A stretch of DNA of 64,000 bases from Paenisporosarcina quisquiliarum (GCF_027563315.1 NZ_JAMKBJ010000004.1:1-64000); one strand, 5' to 3'; positions 18,271 through 28,548 are shown, numbered from the stretch's first letter. The notes: generated by a model from the letters alone, not told the origin. Program-made: numbers and translations.

Positions 18271-18305
18271 AAAAGGAAACTCCCAGTAAGCAGAGTTTCC
18301 TTTTG
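18271..18305 (-). terminator. Terminator of the ddl-murF operon
   Basis: AAAGGAAACTC pairs perfectly with GAGTTTCCTTT around a 10-nt loop, with T-runs on both sides. It serves the minus-strand murF transcript. Confidence 0.88.
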
Positions 18306-18351
18306 ATTATCCTATTCACTCAATGCGCTTAGCCGCTTGAGCCACAAAGTC

Positions 18352-19728
18352 TTAATTAATTACATGTTCAAGCGCCATACCGCGAGATCCTTTTACTAAA
18401 ATAATGGAATTTGCAGAAGTATGATTCTCTAATACATCACGTATTGGTGCATAATCTTTTTCAGACCAAATCAAATTCGGTGCTCCAAAAGTATTTTGCA
18501 ACTTTTCATATAACCATTTCATGCGCGGGCCATATAAGCAGACCCCTTCAAAATCTTCCGGTTTGATTTGTTCAGCTAATTCTTCATGATAAGCCTGTTC
18601 ATCAGAACCGAGTTCCAGCATATCCCCAAGGACAAGCCATTTTTCAGAACGAATCGATGTTTCTCTGATAAACGTGATGGCAGCGCTCATGGAAGTCGGC
18701 GCTGCGTTATACGCATCGTTGATAAATAACGCACCGTTTTGAGCAGGAATGACTTGCATCCGCATATCTGTAAGAGATACGTTTTTCAAAGACTCTAGAA
18801 TTTGTTCATTTGTTAAGCCTGCTTCTTTGGCAATCAAAATTGCAACTAATGCATTTTTAACTTGATGCTTACCTAAAACCGGAATCATGAAGTGGGAGTC
18901 AATTAACCCAGCCACATCAAATTCACTGCCGTTTTCAGTCGCTTGAATTGATTGTGCAGAAATATCATTCGTTGTATTTGTTCCAAATGATACCGTTCTA
19001 ATAGAAGAAGATCCTTTTTCACCATTGAATTGATCAATGAATGGCTTCAGTAATGGTTCGTCTCCATCATAAAATAGGCAACCTTCATCTTGTAGGCCGG
19101 AAACAATTTCAAACTTCGCTTTGGCAATCCCTTCACGAGAGCCTAAATCTTGCATATGTGCTTCACCAATATTGGTAATGGCAACATGATGTGGTTGCGC
19201 CAAATTGGATAAAAACTCAATTTCCCCAAAACCACTCATACCCATTTCAAGAATTGCAAATTCTGTCTCTTCATCAAGAGATAGGATAGTGATGGGCAAT
19301 CCCAAGTTATTATTAAAATTCCCTGCGGTCTTTTGCACGCGGAAATAAGGAGAAAGAACACCCGCAACCAAATCTTTTGTGGATGTTTTTCCATTCGAAC
19401 CTGTAATTCCAATAAATGTGGCAGGATGGTCTTTACGATAAGCCCGTGCCATTTCCTGTAACGCTTTTTCACTGTCTTCAACTAAAAGCAAAGGCAGGTT
19501 TTGCGGTGGATTTGGTTCATCCTTTTGCCAAAGAGCTGCTGAAGCACCTTTTTCAAATGCTTGTGTCACATATTGATGACCATTTACTTTTTCACCTTTA
19601 AACGGAATGAATAGATCTCCCGGTTGAATGGTTTTAGTATTAATCGAAACGCCACTGACTGTGACATCCGAAATTTCCTGGTCATTGATATTTAACCATT
19701 CAGCAACTGTTCGTAATGATTTTTTCAA
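18352..19728 (-). CDS. murF: UDP-MurNAc-tripeptide:D-Ala-D-Ala ligase MurF
   Basis: A 458-residue Mur ligase that adds D-Ala-D-Ala to the cytoplasmic wall precursor. The ATP-binding loop GITGSNGKTSTKD lies near residue 110, and the central motifs ILEMGMSGFGEIE and NDAYNAAPTSM are intact. It follows ddl by 12 bp, whose product is its substrate. The predicted start is TTG with only a weak Shine-Dalgarno site, suggesting coupling to ddl. Confidence 0.96.
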   Translation of the reverse strand: MKKSLRTVAEWLNINDQEISDVTVSGVSINTKTIQPGDLFIPFKGEKVNGHQYVTQAFEKGASAALWQKDEPNPPQNLPLLLVEDSEKALQEMARAYRKDHPATFIGITGSNGKTSTKDLVAGVLSPYFRVQKTAGNFNNNLGLPITILSLDEETEFAILEMGMSGFGEIEFLSNLAQPHHVAITNIGEAHMQDLGSREGIAKAKFEIVSGLQDEGCLFYDGDEPLLKPFIDQFNGEKGSSSIRTVSFGTNTTNDISAQSIQATENGSEFDVAGLIDSHFMIPVLGKHQVKNALVAILIAKEAGLTNEQILESLKNVSLTDMRMQVIPAQNGALFINDAYNAAPTSMSAAITFIRETSIRSEKWLVLGDMLELGSDEQAYHEELAEQIKPEDFEGVCLYGPRMKWLYEKLQNTFGAPNLIWSEKDYAPIRDVLENHTSANSIILVKGSRGMALEHVIN

Positions 19729-19740
19729 AATAATTCACAC

Positions 19741-20826
19741 TCAATCCATTGTATAATGTAGTTGTTGTTTTTCTGCATGTCTTTCGATTGCCAGTTCGAT
19801 TAACTGGTCTATTAGTTCAGAGTAATTCACACCCGTGTGTTGCCATAATAAAGGGAACATACTGAATGGCGTAAAGCCTGGAAGTGTGTTTACTTCATTA
19901 ATAAGAACTTCATCTTCATCCGTTACAAAGAAGTCAGCTCGCACAAGTCCCGAGCAATCCAAAACTTTAAACGCTTTAATTGCGTTATCTTGCATCGTCT
20001 GCTCCACTTCTTCAGTTACATCGGCAGGAATAATCATTGCCGTATTGCCATCTTTATATTTTGCTTGATAGTCATAGAAATCTTTCAATGGTTTAATTTC
20101 ACCTGGCACGGAACATTTCGGCGTGTCGTTACCAAGTACACCCATTTCAACTTCACGAGCTTTAATGCCCTGTTCGACGATAATTTTACGGTCATATTTC
20201 AAAGCCATCTCTACAGCTGCAATTAACTCCTCACGAGTAGACGCTTTGCTGATGCCTACACTTGATCCCAGGTTCGCAGGTTTAACAAATACAGGCCATG
20301 CAAGATCCTTTTCCATTTTCCCGATTAAACTTTCCTGGTCTTTTTGCCATTCTTTACGAATGAAATGAACGAATGGTACTTGTTTCAATCCAGCAATCGC
20401 GAAGAGCTGTTTCATCACCACTTTATCCATTCCTGCAGAAGAAGCGAGAACTCCATTCCCGATGTACGGAAGATTCAATACTTCAAGTAGTCCCTGTACC
20501 GTTCCATCTTCCCCATTTGGTCCATGTAAAAGTGGGAAAATCACGTCTAGAGCAGCTTCCTCTTTTTCCTGATGGGAAGGTAAGAAACTTGAAATGTTAT
20601 TTGGCAATTCTTGATTAGATGCATTGTTGAATTGTAATTGTTCAATTGTATCAACAGGTGCCATTAACTGCTCACCCTTACGCCATTCACCTTCATGCGT
20701 AATGTATATTGGGAACACATCATATTCATCAAAATTTAAAGCTTGCGTGACCGCACGTGCAGTCGATAAAGAAACTTCGTGTTCAGCGGATTTCCCACCA
20801 TATAATAAACCTATTCTTTTTTTCAT
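19741..20826 (-). CDS. ddl: D-alanine--D-alanine ligase
   Basis: A 361-residue ATP-grasp enzyme making D-Ala-D-Ala for peptidoglycan. Landmarks are [17 protein letters not shown] at the N-terminus, [16 protein letters not shown] around residue 98, [13 protein letters not shown], and the Mg-binding [17 protein letters not shown]. It forms an operon with murF. Confidence 0.97.
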   Translation of the reverse strand: MKKRIGLLYGGKSAEHEVSLSTARAVTQALNFDEYDVFPIYITHEGEWRKGEQLMAPVDTIEQLQFNNASNQELPNNISSFLPSHQEKEEAALDVIFPLLHGPNGEDGTVQGLLEVLNLPYIGNGVLASSAGMDKVVMKQLFAIAGLKQVPFVHFIRKEWQKDQESLIGKMEKDLAWPVFVKPANLGSSVGISKASTREELIAAVEMALKYDRKIIVEQGIKAREVEMGVLGNDTPKCSVPGEIKPLKDFYDYQAKYKDGNTAMIIPADVTEEVEQTMQDNAIKAFKVLDCSGLVRADFFVTDEDEVLINEVNTLPGFTPFSMFPLLWQHTGVNYSELIDQLIELAIERHAEKQQLHYTMD

Positions 20827-20897
20827 TTAAATACCTCCATGTATTGGATACAGTTATTTTAACATGAACCATGTTTACCCACGTACACTAATCAAAA

Positions 20898-20935
20898 AAC
20901 AATCCCTTGCACTCATCTTTGCAAGGGATTGTGGT
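20898..20935 (-). terminator. Terminator upstream of ddl
   Basis: AATCCCTTGCA pairs with TGCAAGGGATT around an 8-nt loop, followed by six T on the minus strand. It ends the gene at 20935. Confidence 0.9.
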
Positions 20936-21687
20936 TAGAAACGGATGGTTTCGTCCGGATTATGTTTCATGACTGCAGTTAATTCGTCCCATATTTCATC
21001 GGGGAAGACCGATTCTGGCAATGAACGGATTTCTAAATCATATGTTGCTTTTGACTTCTCTAGCTTGAATAATGAAAGCAGCACGCCTTCCTTCATCAAA
21101 GGTTTATGTGCAATACATTGTTCCAAAGTCAGCTCAGGATATCCTTCTTTTTGCTTTCTACGCCAAAAAGGGGCACCTCTCTCTTTGTCACGAACTACTT
21201 GATTTAGTATATTAACGACCAAATGGATTGAATCATTTAGTTCACGAAAATAAATTTTCGTCATACTTTCTTCTTCGTTGGACAAATAGACAAAACGATT
21301 TTGGAGTTGATAATAAAATGGTGAACGAATCGGTTCTTTTTTATGACCGATATATAAAAGTTCTGCTTGTTCTTGAGGCGTTAACATGTTGAGTCTGCGC
21401 TCATCTGCAAAATCAATCCATCTCAAATCAGTTGGCTTGTCCATATACTCTTTTGTAAACGACAGGACCTCTTCATCCGGTACGAATTCCAGTTGGGTAT
21501 GAATGTTAAACGAACTGTCTTCGTATTCATGTTTAAGTAACAATAAATGTTGCAAGGGCCCGGCGTTTTGGACAAATTGTTGCATTGTAAGACCGCTGAA
21601 GATCACGAATTGATCTGCCTCGTTCATATGTATATAAATATGGTGAAGATAATTTTCTGTATCACGTGCCTTTTTCACCATTATCAT
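20935..21687 (-). CDS. Conserved-looking protein of unknown function
   Basis: A 250-residue soluble protein with no signal peptide, membrane segment or motif I recognise. It is acidic to neutral and rich in Glu and Leu. It has an excellent AAAGGAGG site and a TATAAT box upstream, plus its own strong terminator, so it is a real single-gene unit. Starts at GTG 21690 or ATG 21687 are equally possible. It is divergent from the rodA-like gene; no function is proposed. Confidence 0.75.
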   Translation of the reverse strand: MIMVKKARDTENYLHHIYIHMNEADQFVIFSGLTMQQFVQNAGPLQHLLLLKHEYEDSSFNIHTQLEFVPDEEVLSFTKEYMDKPTDLRWIDFADERRLNMLTPQEQAELLYIGHKKEPIRSPFYYQLQNRFVYLSNEEESMTKIYFRELNDSIHLVVNILNQVVRDKERGAPFWRRKQKEGYPELTLEQCIAHKPLMKEGVLLSLFKLEKSKATYDLEIRSLPESVFPDEIWDELTAVMKHNPDETIRF

Positions 21688-21839
21688 CACTCCATTCCTC
21701 CTTTCATTATAATCTCCCTTTGTGAAGAAGGAAACATTTTAAGATGTTCTTCGTCAGTACTTACTGCACAAGCATTTGTAAGTCATTTACGCTATAATTG
21801 ATAAGTTATAACTTTAAACTAGAAATTTAGGTGACAACT

Positions 21840-23027
21840 ATGGAAAATAACAAAGGTTTTGCCGACCGTTTTGACTGGACGTTGGCTTTTATATTATTAC
21901 TGCTATTCATTGTAAGCTTATTCGCAATTTCATCTGCCCAAACTTCGGGTCAATACCCGATTAATTTCATCCCAAGACAAGCCTTTTGGTACATTGTAGG
22001 CGCGACGATTATTGGATTTACTATGTTTTTCGAACCCGAGCAATATAAAAAGATGGCATGGGTTCTGTATGGTATAGGTATTTTCATCTTGATTGCTCTG
22101 GTTTTAGCTCCAGGTGGCGAAGGTCAAATTGCCGAAATGCGCGGAGGAGCGAAAAGTTGGTTCCACTTACCGGGGATCGGTAGCATTCAGCCCTCTGAAT
22201 TTATGAAAACGTTCTTTATATTGACAATGGCACGCATGATCAGTAAACATCATGAAATAAATGTAGTGAAAACGATGAAAACAGATCTTTTGCTCCTCGG
22301 GAAAATCGTCTTGACCGCACTTGTTCCATTACTTTTCATCATGCAACAGCCTGACCTTGGTACGTCTCTTGTCTTCCTTGCCATCACGGCAGCAATGATT
22401 ATCGTCGGTGGTGTTACTTGGAAATTGATTGTCCCGATATTTGCGGGGACTGCTGTATTGGGCGGGTCGTTGCTTTGGATGGCTGTCTTTATGCAAGATT
22501 TTCTTTCGGAAAAATTCGGGTTCAAAGCTTATCAATTTGGTCGCGTTTATTCGTGGCTTGATCCGTATTCTTACGCCACATCCGAAGGCTATAACTTGAT
22601 TAATGCCATGACGGCTATTGGTTCCGGAGAAATTACCGGAAAAGGTTATCAAGGTCGCGAAGTGTACGTGCCTGAAAATCATACTGACTTTATTTTCACG
22701 GTAATTGGTGAAGAGTACGGGTTCATTGGCGCCAGTATTGTGGTCAGTTTGTTCTTCTTACTCATTTACCATTTGACCAAAATCACTTTGCAATTAAAAG
22801 ATCCATTCAGTACGTATGTATGTGCTGGAATTATTGCCATGATTACATTCCATGTCTTCCAAAATATCGGGATGACGATTCAGCTATTGCCAATAACGGG
22901 AATTCCGCTTCCTTTCATCAGTTACGGGGGTAGTTCGTTAATGGGGAATATGTTGGCACTTGGACTAGTTTTCAGCATGAAATTCCATCACCGCACGTAT
23001 ATGTTTGGTTCTTCCGAAGACGAATAA
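21840..23027 (+). CDS. RodA/FtsW-family peptidoglycan glycosyltransferase
   Basis: A 395-residue SEDS protein with about ten membrane segments. Family signatures include GGAKSWFHLPGIGSIQPSEF near residue 100, QQPDLGTSLVFL near 170, and GIPLPFISYGGSSL near the C-terminus. SEDS proteins polymerise lipid II with a partner penicillin-binding protein. RodA (elongation) is more likely than FtsW or SpoVE, but this cannot be settled here. The ATG at 21840 follows AGGTGA; a GTG at 21831 is in frame but lies in that site. Confidence 0.9.
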   Translation: MENNKGFADRFDWTLAFILLLLFIVSLFAISSAQTSGQYPINFIPRQAFWYIVGATIIGFTMFFEPEQYKKMAWVLYGIGIFILIALVLAPGGEGQIAEMRGGAKSWFHLPGIGSIQPSEFMKTFFILTMARMISKHHEINVVKTMKTDLLLLGKIVLTALVPLLFIMQQPDLGTSLVFLAITAAMIIVGGVTWKLIVPIFAGTAVLGGSLLWMAVFMQDFLSEKFGFKAYQFGRVYSWLDPYSYATSEGYNLINAMTAIGSGEITGKGYQGREVYVPENHTDFIFTVIGEEYGFIGASIVVSLFFLLIYHLTKITLQLKDPFSTYVCAGIIAMITFHVFQNIGMTIQLLPITGIPLPFISYGGSSLMGNMLALGLVFSMKFHHRTYMFGSSEDE

Positions 23028-23034
23028 TGAAAAG

Positions 23035-23067
23035 GATTACGCAGTTTTTGCGTAATCCTTTTTTGTA
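23035..23067 (+). terminator. Terminator of the rodA-like gene
   Basis: GGATTACGCA and TGCGTAATCC form a perfect stem followed by six T. Confidence 0.92.
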
Positions 23068-23089
23068 TATTGGGGTGGATTGTGTGTTT

Positions 23090-23178
23090 GGAGCAACTTT
23101 CACGATTTGGGAGCAACTTTTGATGTTTTTGGAGCAACTTTCGCAATTTGGGAGCAACTAGCCAATTTCCTCCTAATT
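23090..23178 (+). repeat. 20-21-bp-period array (GAGCAACTTT family), copy 1
   Basis: GAGCAACTTT occurs at 23091, 23111, 23132 and (as GAGCAACTA) 23152, joined by short spacers ending in ATTTGG or similar. The last unit runs into CCAATTTCCTCCTAATT, which also ends the distant copy at 37729-37857. It sits directly after the rodA terminator. Confidence 0.75.
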
Positions 23179-23198
23179 ATTATGAAAAAAACTACAAT

Positions 23199-23229
23199 AA
23201 AAAAACACCTACTCTATAGTAGATGTTTT
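23199..23229 (-). terminator. Terminator of the 45-residue protein gene
   Basis: ACATCTACT pairs with AGTAGGTGT (one wobble) on the minus strand and is followed by seven T. Confidence 0.8.
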
Positions 23230-23253
23230 GAATGTATGGTCTAAGTTGTCGAG

Positions 23254-23391
23254 TCAGCCTTGAGATTGTGGAGTCTGAGTTGGTGCTGCGAGTGCTTTTA
23301 ACATTTCGAGACGAGATTTGGTCAGCGTTACAGTGACACCCAATTTTGACAGGTTCGAAACGATTGTTCGCAAATCAACTTCTTTCGTCAT
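23254..23391 (-). CDS. Small protein, 45 residues, unknown
   Basis: An ATG preceded by AGAGGTGG at 5 nt opens 45 codons (MTKEVDLRTIVSNLSKLG at the start, APTQTPQSQG at the end). The middle is likely one or two amphipathic helices. A rho-independent terminator follows 25 bp after the stop. The upstream 190 bp contain a TATGAT box but no certain promoter. The function is unknown. Confidence 0.6.
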   Translation of the reverse strand: MTKEVDLRTIVSNLSKLGVTVTLTKSRLEMLKALAAPTQTPQSQG

Positions 23392-23588
23392 CCAATCCAC
23401 CTCTATCTTTCCTCTAGTTTAGGAACGCCTGCATTGACTAAAAGTTTCAAGAAAATTGCCTTAAAATTTGATTTTTTTATTTAATACACTTATCATACCA
23501 CGTTTACCCACTTTTAAATCTTTCAATTTTGTTACATATTTTAGTCCTTTGTAAATCATACTAACCATTATTAAAAGGAGGCGTTCTT

Positions 23589-24002
23589 GTGAAAATTAAA
23601 GACATAATGTCACGTGATATTGTGACATGCACACCTACCGATTTAATATCGGAAATTGCACAAAGCATGCGTGCTTTGGATATCGGATGTATGCCGGTAG
23701 TTGAAGGTTCACGTGTAATCGGGATGATTACTGACCGCGATATCGTTACCCGGTCCGTTGCAAAAAACGGGAAACGTCATGTTAAAGATGTCATGTCGGA
23801 TGAAGTGATTTCCGTAGGTCCTGAATCTACATCTCAAGAAGCGGCTGAAATCATGGCACAACACCGGATCCGCCGACTGCCAGTCATTAAAAATGATCAA
23901 CTTGTTGGCTTCGTAGCATTGGCAGATCTATCTGTGCCGAGTGAGACAGCACACGAAGCTTCACAGGCTCTCCATGAAATTTCGGAACCAAGACATCTGT
24001 AA
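23589..24002 (+). CDS. CBS-domain protein (YhcV-like)
   Basis: A 137-residue protein made of two CBS motifs (about 1-60 and 65-125), with the typical DRDIVTRSVA and IRRLPVI segments. Paired CBS motifs bind adenine nucleotides and act as energy or redox sensors; the partner is unknown. It starts at GTG with AGGAGG 7 nt upstream and is a single-gene unit. Confidence 0.88.
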   Translation: MKIKDIMSRDIVTCTPTDLISEIAQSMRALDIGCMPVVEGSRVIGMITDRDIVTRSVAKNGKRHVKDVMSDEVISVGPESTSQEAAEIMAQHRIRRLPVIKNDQLVGFVALADLSVPSETAHEASQALHEISEPRHL

Positions 24003-24007
24003 AACGA

Positions 24008-24043
24008 CACCCTCAAACTTTTTTTCAAGTTTGGGGGTTTTTA
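24008..24043 (+). terminator. Terminator of the CBS protein gene
   Basis: CCCTCAAACTT pairs with AAGTTTGGGGG and is followed by five T. Confidence 0.9.
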
Positions 24044-24058
24044 AATCCCTTTTCTTTA

Positions 24059-24076
24059 CATACCCCCCATCCGTAC
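24059..24076. promoter_or_regulatory. Probable CsoR operator before csoR
   Basis: CATACCCCCCATCCGTAC shares the CATACCCC core with the operator before copA and lies about 35 bp upstream of csoR, consistent with autoregulation. The right half is imperfect. Confidence 0.55.
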
Positions 24077-24109
24077 TTTATACTAAAGAAAATCTGGAGG
24101 TGAAAAACC

Positions 24110-24448
24110 ATGACCACTTATATAAATGATGCTACACCACTTGAAGAACCTCTAGAACCAACGACTTGTCGAAAAAGTCATCATCCAGATTCTATAAAAA
24201 AAGATCTAACCACCCGGCTAAACCGTATTGAAGGACAAATACGTGGGATTAAAGGCATGGTTGATAAAGACGTGTATTGTGATGATATTATTACCCAATT
24301 ATCAGCAACTCAATCAGCCTTGAATAGTGTTGCAAAAGTTCTTCTTGATGGCCATTTAAAAGGCTGTGTAAAAGAACGACTGGCTGCAGGTGAAGATGAT
24401 GTGCTGGATGAGTTACTGACAACAGTTCAAAAACTAATGCGTAAATAA
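24110..24448 (+). CDS. csoR: Copper-sensing repressor CsoR
   Basis: A 112-residue all-helical repressor. The Cu(I) ligands Cys-His-Cys are visible: Cys in KDVYCDD, and His and Cys in LLDGHLKGC. Copper binding releases it from DNA and derepresses the operon. It carries a longer N-terminal tail, with one extra Cys-His patch (TCRKSHHPD), than the core family. It is followed 17 bp later by copZ. Confidence 0.95.
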   Translation: MTTYINDATPLEEPLEPTTCRKSHHPDSIKKDLTTRLNRIEGQIRGIKGMVDKDVYCDDIITQLSATQSALNSVAKVLLDGHLKGCVKERLAAGEDDVLDELLTTVQKLMRK

Positions 24449-24464
24449 CAAGGAGGAATTACTA

Positions 24465-24677
24465 ATGGTAGATCACGTTACTTTAAAAGTTGAAGGAATG
24501 TCATGTGGGCATTGTGTTAAAGCAATCGAAAGCAGTGTTACTGAAATTTCTGGTGTTGATAACGTACAAGTACATTTGGAAAACGGCACTGTAGACGTTG
24601 AATTTAACAAAGATGTAGTTGAAATTGAGCAAATTACAAACACGATTGAAGAACAAGGTTACACAATCGGAAAATAA
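24465..24677 (+). CDS. copZ: Copper chaperone CopZ
   Basis: A 70-residue HMA-fold metallochaperone with the Cu(I) site GMSCGHC at residues 11-17. It carries copper to the N-terminal HMA domains of CopA. A strong AGGAGG site precedes the ATG. Confidence 0.96.
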   Translation: MVDHVTLKVEGMSCGHCVKAIESSVTEISGVDNVQVHLENGTVDVEFNKDVVEIEQITNTIEEQGYTIGK

Positions 24678-24708
24678 GGATTGGAAACCAATCTATTAAT
24701 CGGACGAA

Positions 24709-24738
24709 AGAAGACTGCGAGATTCGCAGTTTTTTTTC
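24709..24738 (+). terminator. Terminator between copZ and copA
   Basis: ACTGCGA pairs with TCGCAGT, followed by eight T. It makes copA a separate transcription unit from csoR-copZ. Confidence 0.88.
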
Positions 24739-24747
24739 AATCATTTA

Positions 24748-24766
24748 CATACCCCATAACGGTATG
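24748..24766. promoter_or_regulatory. CsoR operator before copA
   Basis: CATACC-N7-GGTATG is a perfect inverted repeat with the GC-rich centre (CCCATAA) typical of CsoR sites. It lies 18 bp upstream of the copA start. Confidence 0.75.
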
Positions 24767-24783
24767 CAGAAGGAGGGTTCAGT

Positions 24784-27198
24784 ATGACTGAAACTCAACA
24801 AGATATATCGATTACTGGCATGACTTGTGCCGCCTGTGCAAATCGTATTGAAAAAGGACTTCAAAAAATGGAAGGAGTTTCTTCCGCTACAGTTAACTTT
24901 GCATCTGAAAAAGCACATATTTCATATGATGCGAAAACCATTCAACCGAAACAATTAGAAGACAAGGTTCGCGCACTGGGCTACGACGTAATCAGCGAGC
25001 AGGTCGATTTAAGAATTCAAGGAATGACATGTGCAGCCTGTTCAACCCGTATTGAAAAAGGATTGAATCGACTGCCTGGAGTAAATGAAGCAGCCATTAA
25101 TTTAGCGCTGGAAACTGGGAAAATCAGATTTAATCCAAATCAAACCAGCCCTAAAGATATTGTGAAGAAAATTCAAGATCTAGGTTATGATGCAACATAC
25201 AAAGAAGATGATAAATCCGAAGCCATTGATTATAAGAAAGCAGACATTGAAAAGAAAACTCGTTTGTTCTGGATTTCAGCCATTTTGTCTCTTCCGCTTT
25301 TATGGACAATGGTAGGGCATTTCACCTTCACGTCAGCTATCTTTGTACCAGAAGTATTAATGAATCCATTTTTCCAATGGGCCCTGGCTACACCTGTTCA
25401 ATTCGGGATTGGCTGGATGTTTTATAAAGGTGCATACTTCGCCCTTCGCAATAAGAGTGCCAATATGGATGTTTTAGTTGCGCTTGGTACTTCTGCCGCT
25501 TACTTTTACAGTGTTTATCTCGTTTTAGAGAGCTTGCAACATGGAGAGTCACATATGCTCGGATTGTACTTTGAAACAAGTGCGGTACTGATTACACTCA
25601 TTTTACTTGGGAAAGTATTTGAAGCGCGTGCAAAAGGACATTCTTCGGATGCCATTAAGAAATTAATGAACCTCCAACCAGCTATGGCATTAATTGAAGA
25701 AAATGGCCAAACACGGGAAATCGCGATTGAATCTGTTCAAAAAGGCGATATTTTATTGATTAAACCAGGCGCATCCATTCCTGTTGACGGCGTCGTTCTA
25801 TCTGGCTCGTCTGCTGTGGATGAATCCATGTTGACCGGTGAAAGCTTGCCGGTTGAAAAATCAGCAAATGATGAAGTTTTCGCAGCCACAATCAATGCGA
25901 ATGGAGCACTGCGAATTACAGCTGCAAAAATCGGTAAAGAAACCGTTCTTTCATCTATTATCCGTGTTGTTGAAGAAGCTCAGGGATCGAAAGCTCCGAT
26001 ACAAAGATTGGCGGACCGGATTTCCGGTATATTTGTTCCAATCGTAGTCGGTCTTGCCTTGCTGACATTCTTAGTTTGGTATTTTCTTGTGGACGTCGGT
26101 AACTTTGCTGCCGCTTTGGAAAGTACGATTGCCGTACTTGTCATTGCCTGCCCTTGTGCGCTTGGATTGGCAACTCCCACTTCGATTATGGCAGGATCAG
26201 GTCGCTCTGCCGAACTCGGAATATTATTCAAGACGGCTGAAGCGATGGAAAACACAAGGTCTATCAACACGGTTGTGTTCGATAAGACCGGAACCATCAC
26301 CAAAGGAAAACCTGCAGTAACGGAGTTTATTGTTGCCGATCAACAGGATCGACAAACACTCATCCTGTTAGCTGCTGCAGCCGAAAGTAATTCCGAACAT
26401 CCTGTTGCACATGCGATTACCTCTTTCGGCGAGGAAATGAAAGTTGCATTGCATAAGAGTTCTTCCTTTAATGCTATCCCCGGGCATGGGATTGAAAGTA
26501 CAGTTGATTCCAAAGTACTCGTCATCGGTACTCGCAAACTTTTACATGAGCGTAATATTCAGCTGGATACAGGTTTGGAACAAGCTTCTTCACTGGAACA
26601 AGAAGGCAAAACGGTCATGTTCATGGCAGTTGATGGTGTGCATGTTGCCACGATTGCTATTGCCGATCAAGTAAAAGATACATCTAAAGAAGCAATTCAC
26701 AAGTTGCAACAAATGGGCATTCACGTCGTGATGTTAACGGGTGATCAAGAAACAACCGCACAGGCAATCGCCAAACAAGTTGGAATTGAGCACGTTGTTG
26801 CAGGTGTATTTCCGACGAAAAAAGCGGAAGTCATTACATCTCTTCAAAAAGAAGGTCGCAAAGTTGCCATGGTAGGCGACGGCATAAATGACGCTCCCGC
26901 TCTTGCTGTTGCTGATATCGGAATTGCCATGGGCACGGGAACGGCGGTCGCAATGGAAGCAGCAGACGTCACATTAATGCATGGCGATTTACTGCGTGTG
27001 CCAGACACATTGCTTATGAGTCGATTAACCGTACGAAACATTAAACAAAATTTATTCTGGGCATTAGCTTACAACTCCATCGGAATCCCGATTGCTGCAG
27101 CGGGCTTATTGGCACCATGGGTTGCAGGTTCCGCCATGGCGTTCAGTTCCGTTTCCGTTGTATTGAATGCTCTGCGTCTACAGCGTGCCAAATTATAA
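24784..27198 (+). CDS. copA: Copper-exporting P1B-type ATPase CopA
   Basis: An 804-residue copper exporter. Two N-terminal HMA domains carry GMTCAAC (residues about 11 and 79). The membrane metal site is [10 protein letters not shown], the phosphorylated Asp is in DKTGTITKG, the ATP-binding Ser-Glu-His-Pro motif is SEHPVAH, and the hinge is [10 protein letters not shown]. The final membrane segments carry YNSIG and MAFSSVSVV, which define the Cu(I) subgroup. It has its own operator and terminator. Confidence 0.97.
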   Translation: MTETQQDISITGMTCAACANRIEKGLQKMEGVSSATVNFASEKAHISYDAKTIQPKQLEDKVRALGYDVISEQVDLRIQGMTCAACSTRIEKGLNRLPGVNEAAINLALETGKIRFNPNQTSPKDIVKKIQDLGYDATYKEDDKSEAIDYKKADIEKKTRLFWISAILSLPLLWTMVGHFTFTSAIFVPEVLMNPFFQWALATPVQFGIGWMFYKGAYFALRNKSANMDVLVALGTSAAYFYSVYLVLESLQHGESHMLGLYFETSAVLITLILLGKVFEARAKGHSSDAIKKLMNLQPAMALIEENGQTREIAIESVQKGDILLIKPGASIPVDGVVLSGSSAVDESMLTGESLPVEKSANDEVFAATINANGALRITAAKIGKETVLSSIIRVVEEAQGSKAPIQRLADRISGIFVPIVVGLALLTFLVWYFLVDVGNFAAALESTIAVLVIACPCALGLATPTSIMAGSGRSAELGILFKTAEAMENTRSINTVVFDKTGTITKGKPAVTEFIVADQQDRQTLILLAAAAESNSEHPVAHAITSFGEEMKVALHKSSSFNAIPGHGIESTVDSKVLVIGTRKLLHERNIQLDTGLEQASSLEQEGKTVMFMAVDGVHVATIAIADQVKDTSKEAIHKLQQMGIHVVMLTGDQETTAQAIAKQVGIEHVVAGVFPTKKAEVITSLQKEGRKVAMVGDGINDAPALAVADIGIAMGTGTAVAMEAADVTLMHGDLLRVPDTLLMSRLTVRNIKQNLFWALAYNSIGIPIAAAGLLAPWVAGSAMAFSSVSVVLNALRLQRAKL

Positions 27199-27202
27199 TT
27201 AC

Positions 27203-27230
27203 ACCCGCAGATGATATCTGCGGGTTTTTT
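27203..27230 (+). terminator. Terminator of copA
   Basis: ACCCGCAGAT pairs with ATCTGCGGGT, followed by six T. Confidence 0.92.
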
Positions 27231-27372
27231 ACTTAAAGGCTATAAACCATATTGTTGATTTTCATTCCGGACGGACGCTTTCCACTTTTCTTTTAGCCCC
27301 TTGTTGTTTGAAGGAGGATTTGCGAGTAAAATGGACTATACGTATTGAGTTTAGAAAGCGGGTTCTTTTGAA

Positions 27373-28548
27373 ATGAAGAAAGCCATTCTGTTATTGATGT
27401 CTGTGCAATTTTTTGTTTATTTAGGTTTTGGAATCATCATTCCAATTTTACCTGAAGTAATATTGGATCAAGGTTACAGTGAAGTTCACGTTGGTGGTTT
27501 ATTGACCATTTATGCATTAGCTTCTTTCTTTACAGCTCCGCTTTGGGGTTCACTATCGGATCGAACGGGAAGAAAAAAATTAATCCTGATTGGTCTATTC
27601 GGTTTTAGTATGAGCTTTTTGATTTTTGCTTTGTTTATTGAACAGCTTCCGATGTTGTATGTATCACGAATCGTCGGCGGAATTTTCTCCGGTGCATTGT
27701 ATACAGCGGTTACCGGATTTGTCGCGGATATGACGACTGAAGAAGAACGCAATAAATATATGGGCTTGCTTGGCATGTCAATTGGACTCGGTTTTATTTT
27801 CGGTCCGGCAATCGGCGGATTACTTGGTGGCATCACGCTACAGCTTCCGTTTTTTGCTTCCGCATTATTAGTTCTTGCCTTGATGGTGTATGCGGGTCTG
27901 ATTTTAAAAGAACCTACATCCAGAGGGGAAGCAAGAAAAAGAGCCATTGTGCCAAAAGGTGCCAACAAGCTTTGGCAGAATCGCATTCGCTATCTGTTCC
28001 TGTTTTCTTTTATGGTGACTTTCCTGCTAGCCGGTCTTGAAGCGACATTCCAGTTATTTCAAATTGATAAAATATCAATAACTCCACTGCAACTCGGCTA
28101 TTTGTTCATGGCTAGTGGATTGGTCGACGCAATTATTCAAGGTGGTGTCGTTCGCCGCGTGAAAAACGGCCAGGAAACAAAATGGATCATGGCTGCCCAA
28201 GTTGTGACGGCGATCGGATTAGTATTACTGCTTTTTACAGGCAGTCTCCTGTGGGCTGGTTTTGCACTCAGTGTCTTTACTGCTGGAAATGCCCTTGCTC
28301 GAACGGTATTAGTATCTCTGACGACTAAAGAGTCCGGCGGGATGTACGGGACAGCAGCAGGCATGACGTATTCCATGGATAATATGGGGCGTATCATTGG
28401 TCCTCTTCTTTTCACATGGATATTTACCGTTCAACCAGATCACGTCTATGTTCTATCAGCTATCCTTGCCCTGGCATCCATCACTTTGATACTTTTGTTC
28501 CGCAAATCCAATAAGTCATTGAAAAATAAAAATCCAGCCTCCTCCTAA
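27373..28548 (+). CDS. MFS multidrug exporter (NorA/Bmr-like)
   Basis: A 391-residue 12-helix transporter of the drug:H+ antiporter-1 group. Motif A appears as GSLSDRTGRKKLIL after helix 2, and motif C-like sequence as LGFIFGPAIGG in helix 5. Hydrophobic cationic drugs are likely substrates by family. The Shine-Dalgarno site is weak (AAAGCGGG, 14 nt away). An AGGAGG about 60 bp upstream may belong to an 18-codon leader whose stop overlaps the ATG; I do not annotate that. Confidence 0.88.
   Translation: MKKAILLLMSVQFFVYLGFGIIIPILPEVILDQGYSEVHVGGLLTIYALASFFTAPLWGSLSDRTGRKKLILIGLFGFSMSFLIFALFIEQLPMLYVSRIVGGIFSGALYTAVTGFVADMTTEEERNKYMGLLGMSIGLGFIFGPAIGGLLGGITLQLPFFASALLVLALMVYAGLILKEPTSRGEARKRAIVPKGANKLWQNRIRYLFLFSFMVTFLLAGLEATFQLFQIDKISITPLQLGYLFMASGLVDAIIQGGVVRRVKNGQETKWIMAAQVVTAIGLVLLLFTGSLLWAGFALSVFTAGNALARTVLVSLTTKESGGMYGTAAGMTYSMDNMGRIIGPLLFTWIFTVQPDHVYVLSAILALASITLILLFRKSNKSLKNKNPASS

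Noticed and set aside
23090-23178. Repeat arrays considered as CRISPR
   Set aside because: Units are 20-21 bp with degenerate filler, no constant repeat of 28-37 bp with unique spacers, and no cas genes.
27318-27376. An 18-codon leader peptide before the NorA-like gene, with its stop overlapping the ATG
   Set aside because: The AGGAGG is only 2 nt from the TTG start, and nothing else supports translation; kept only as a remark.
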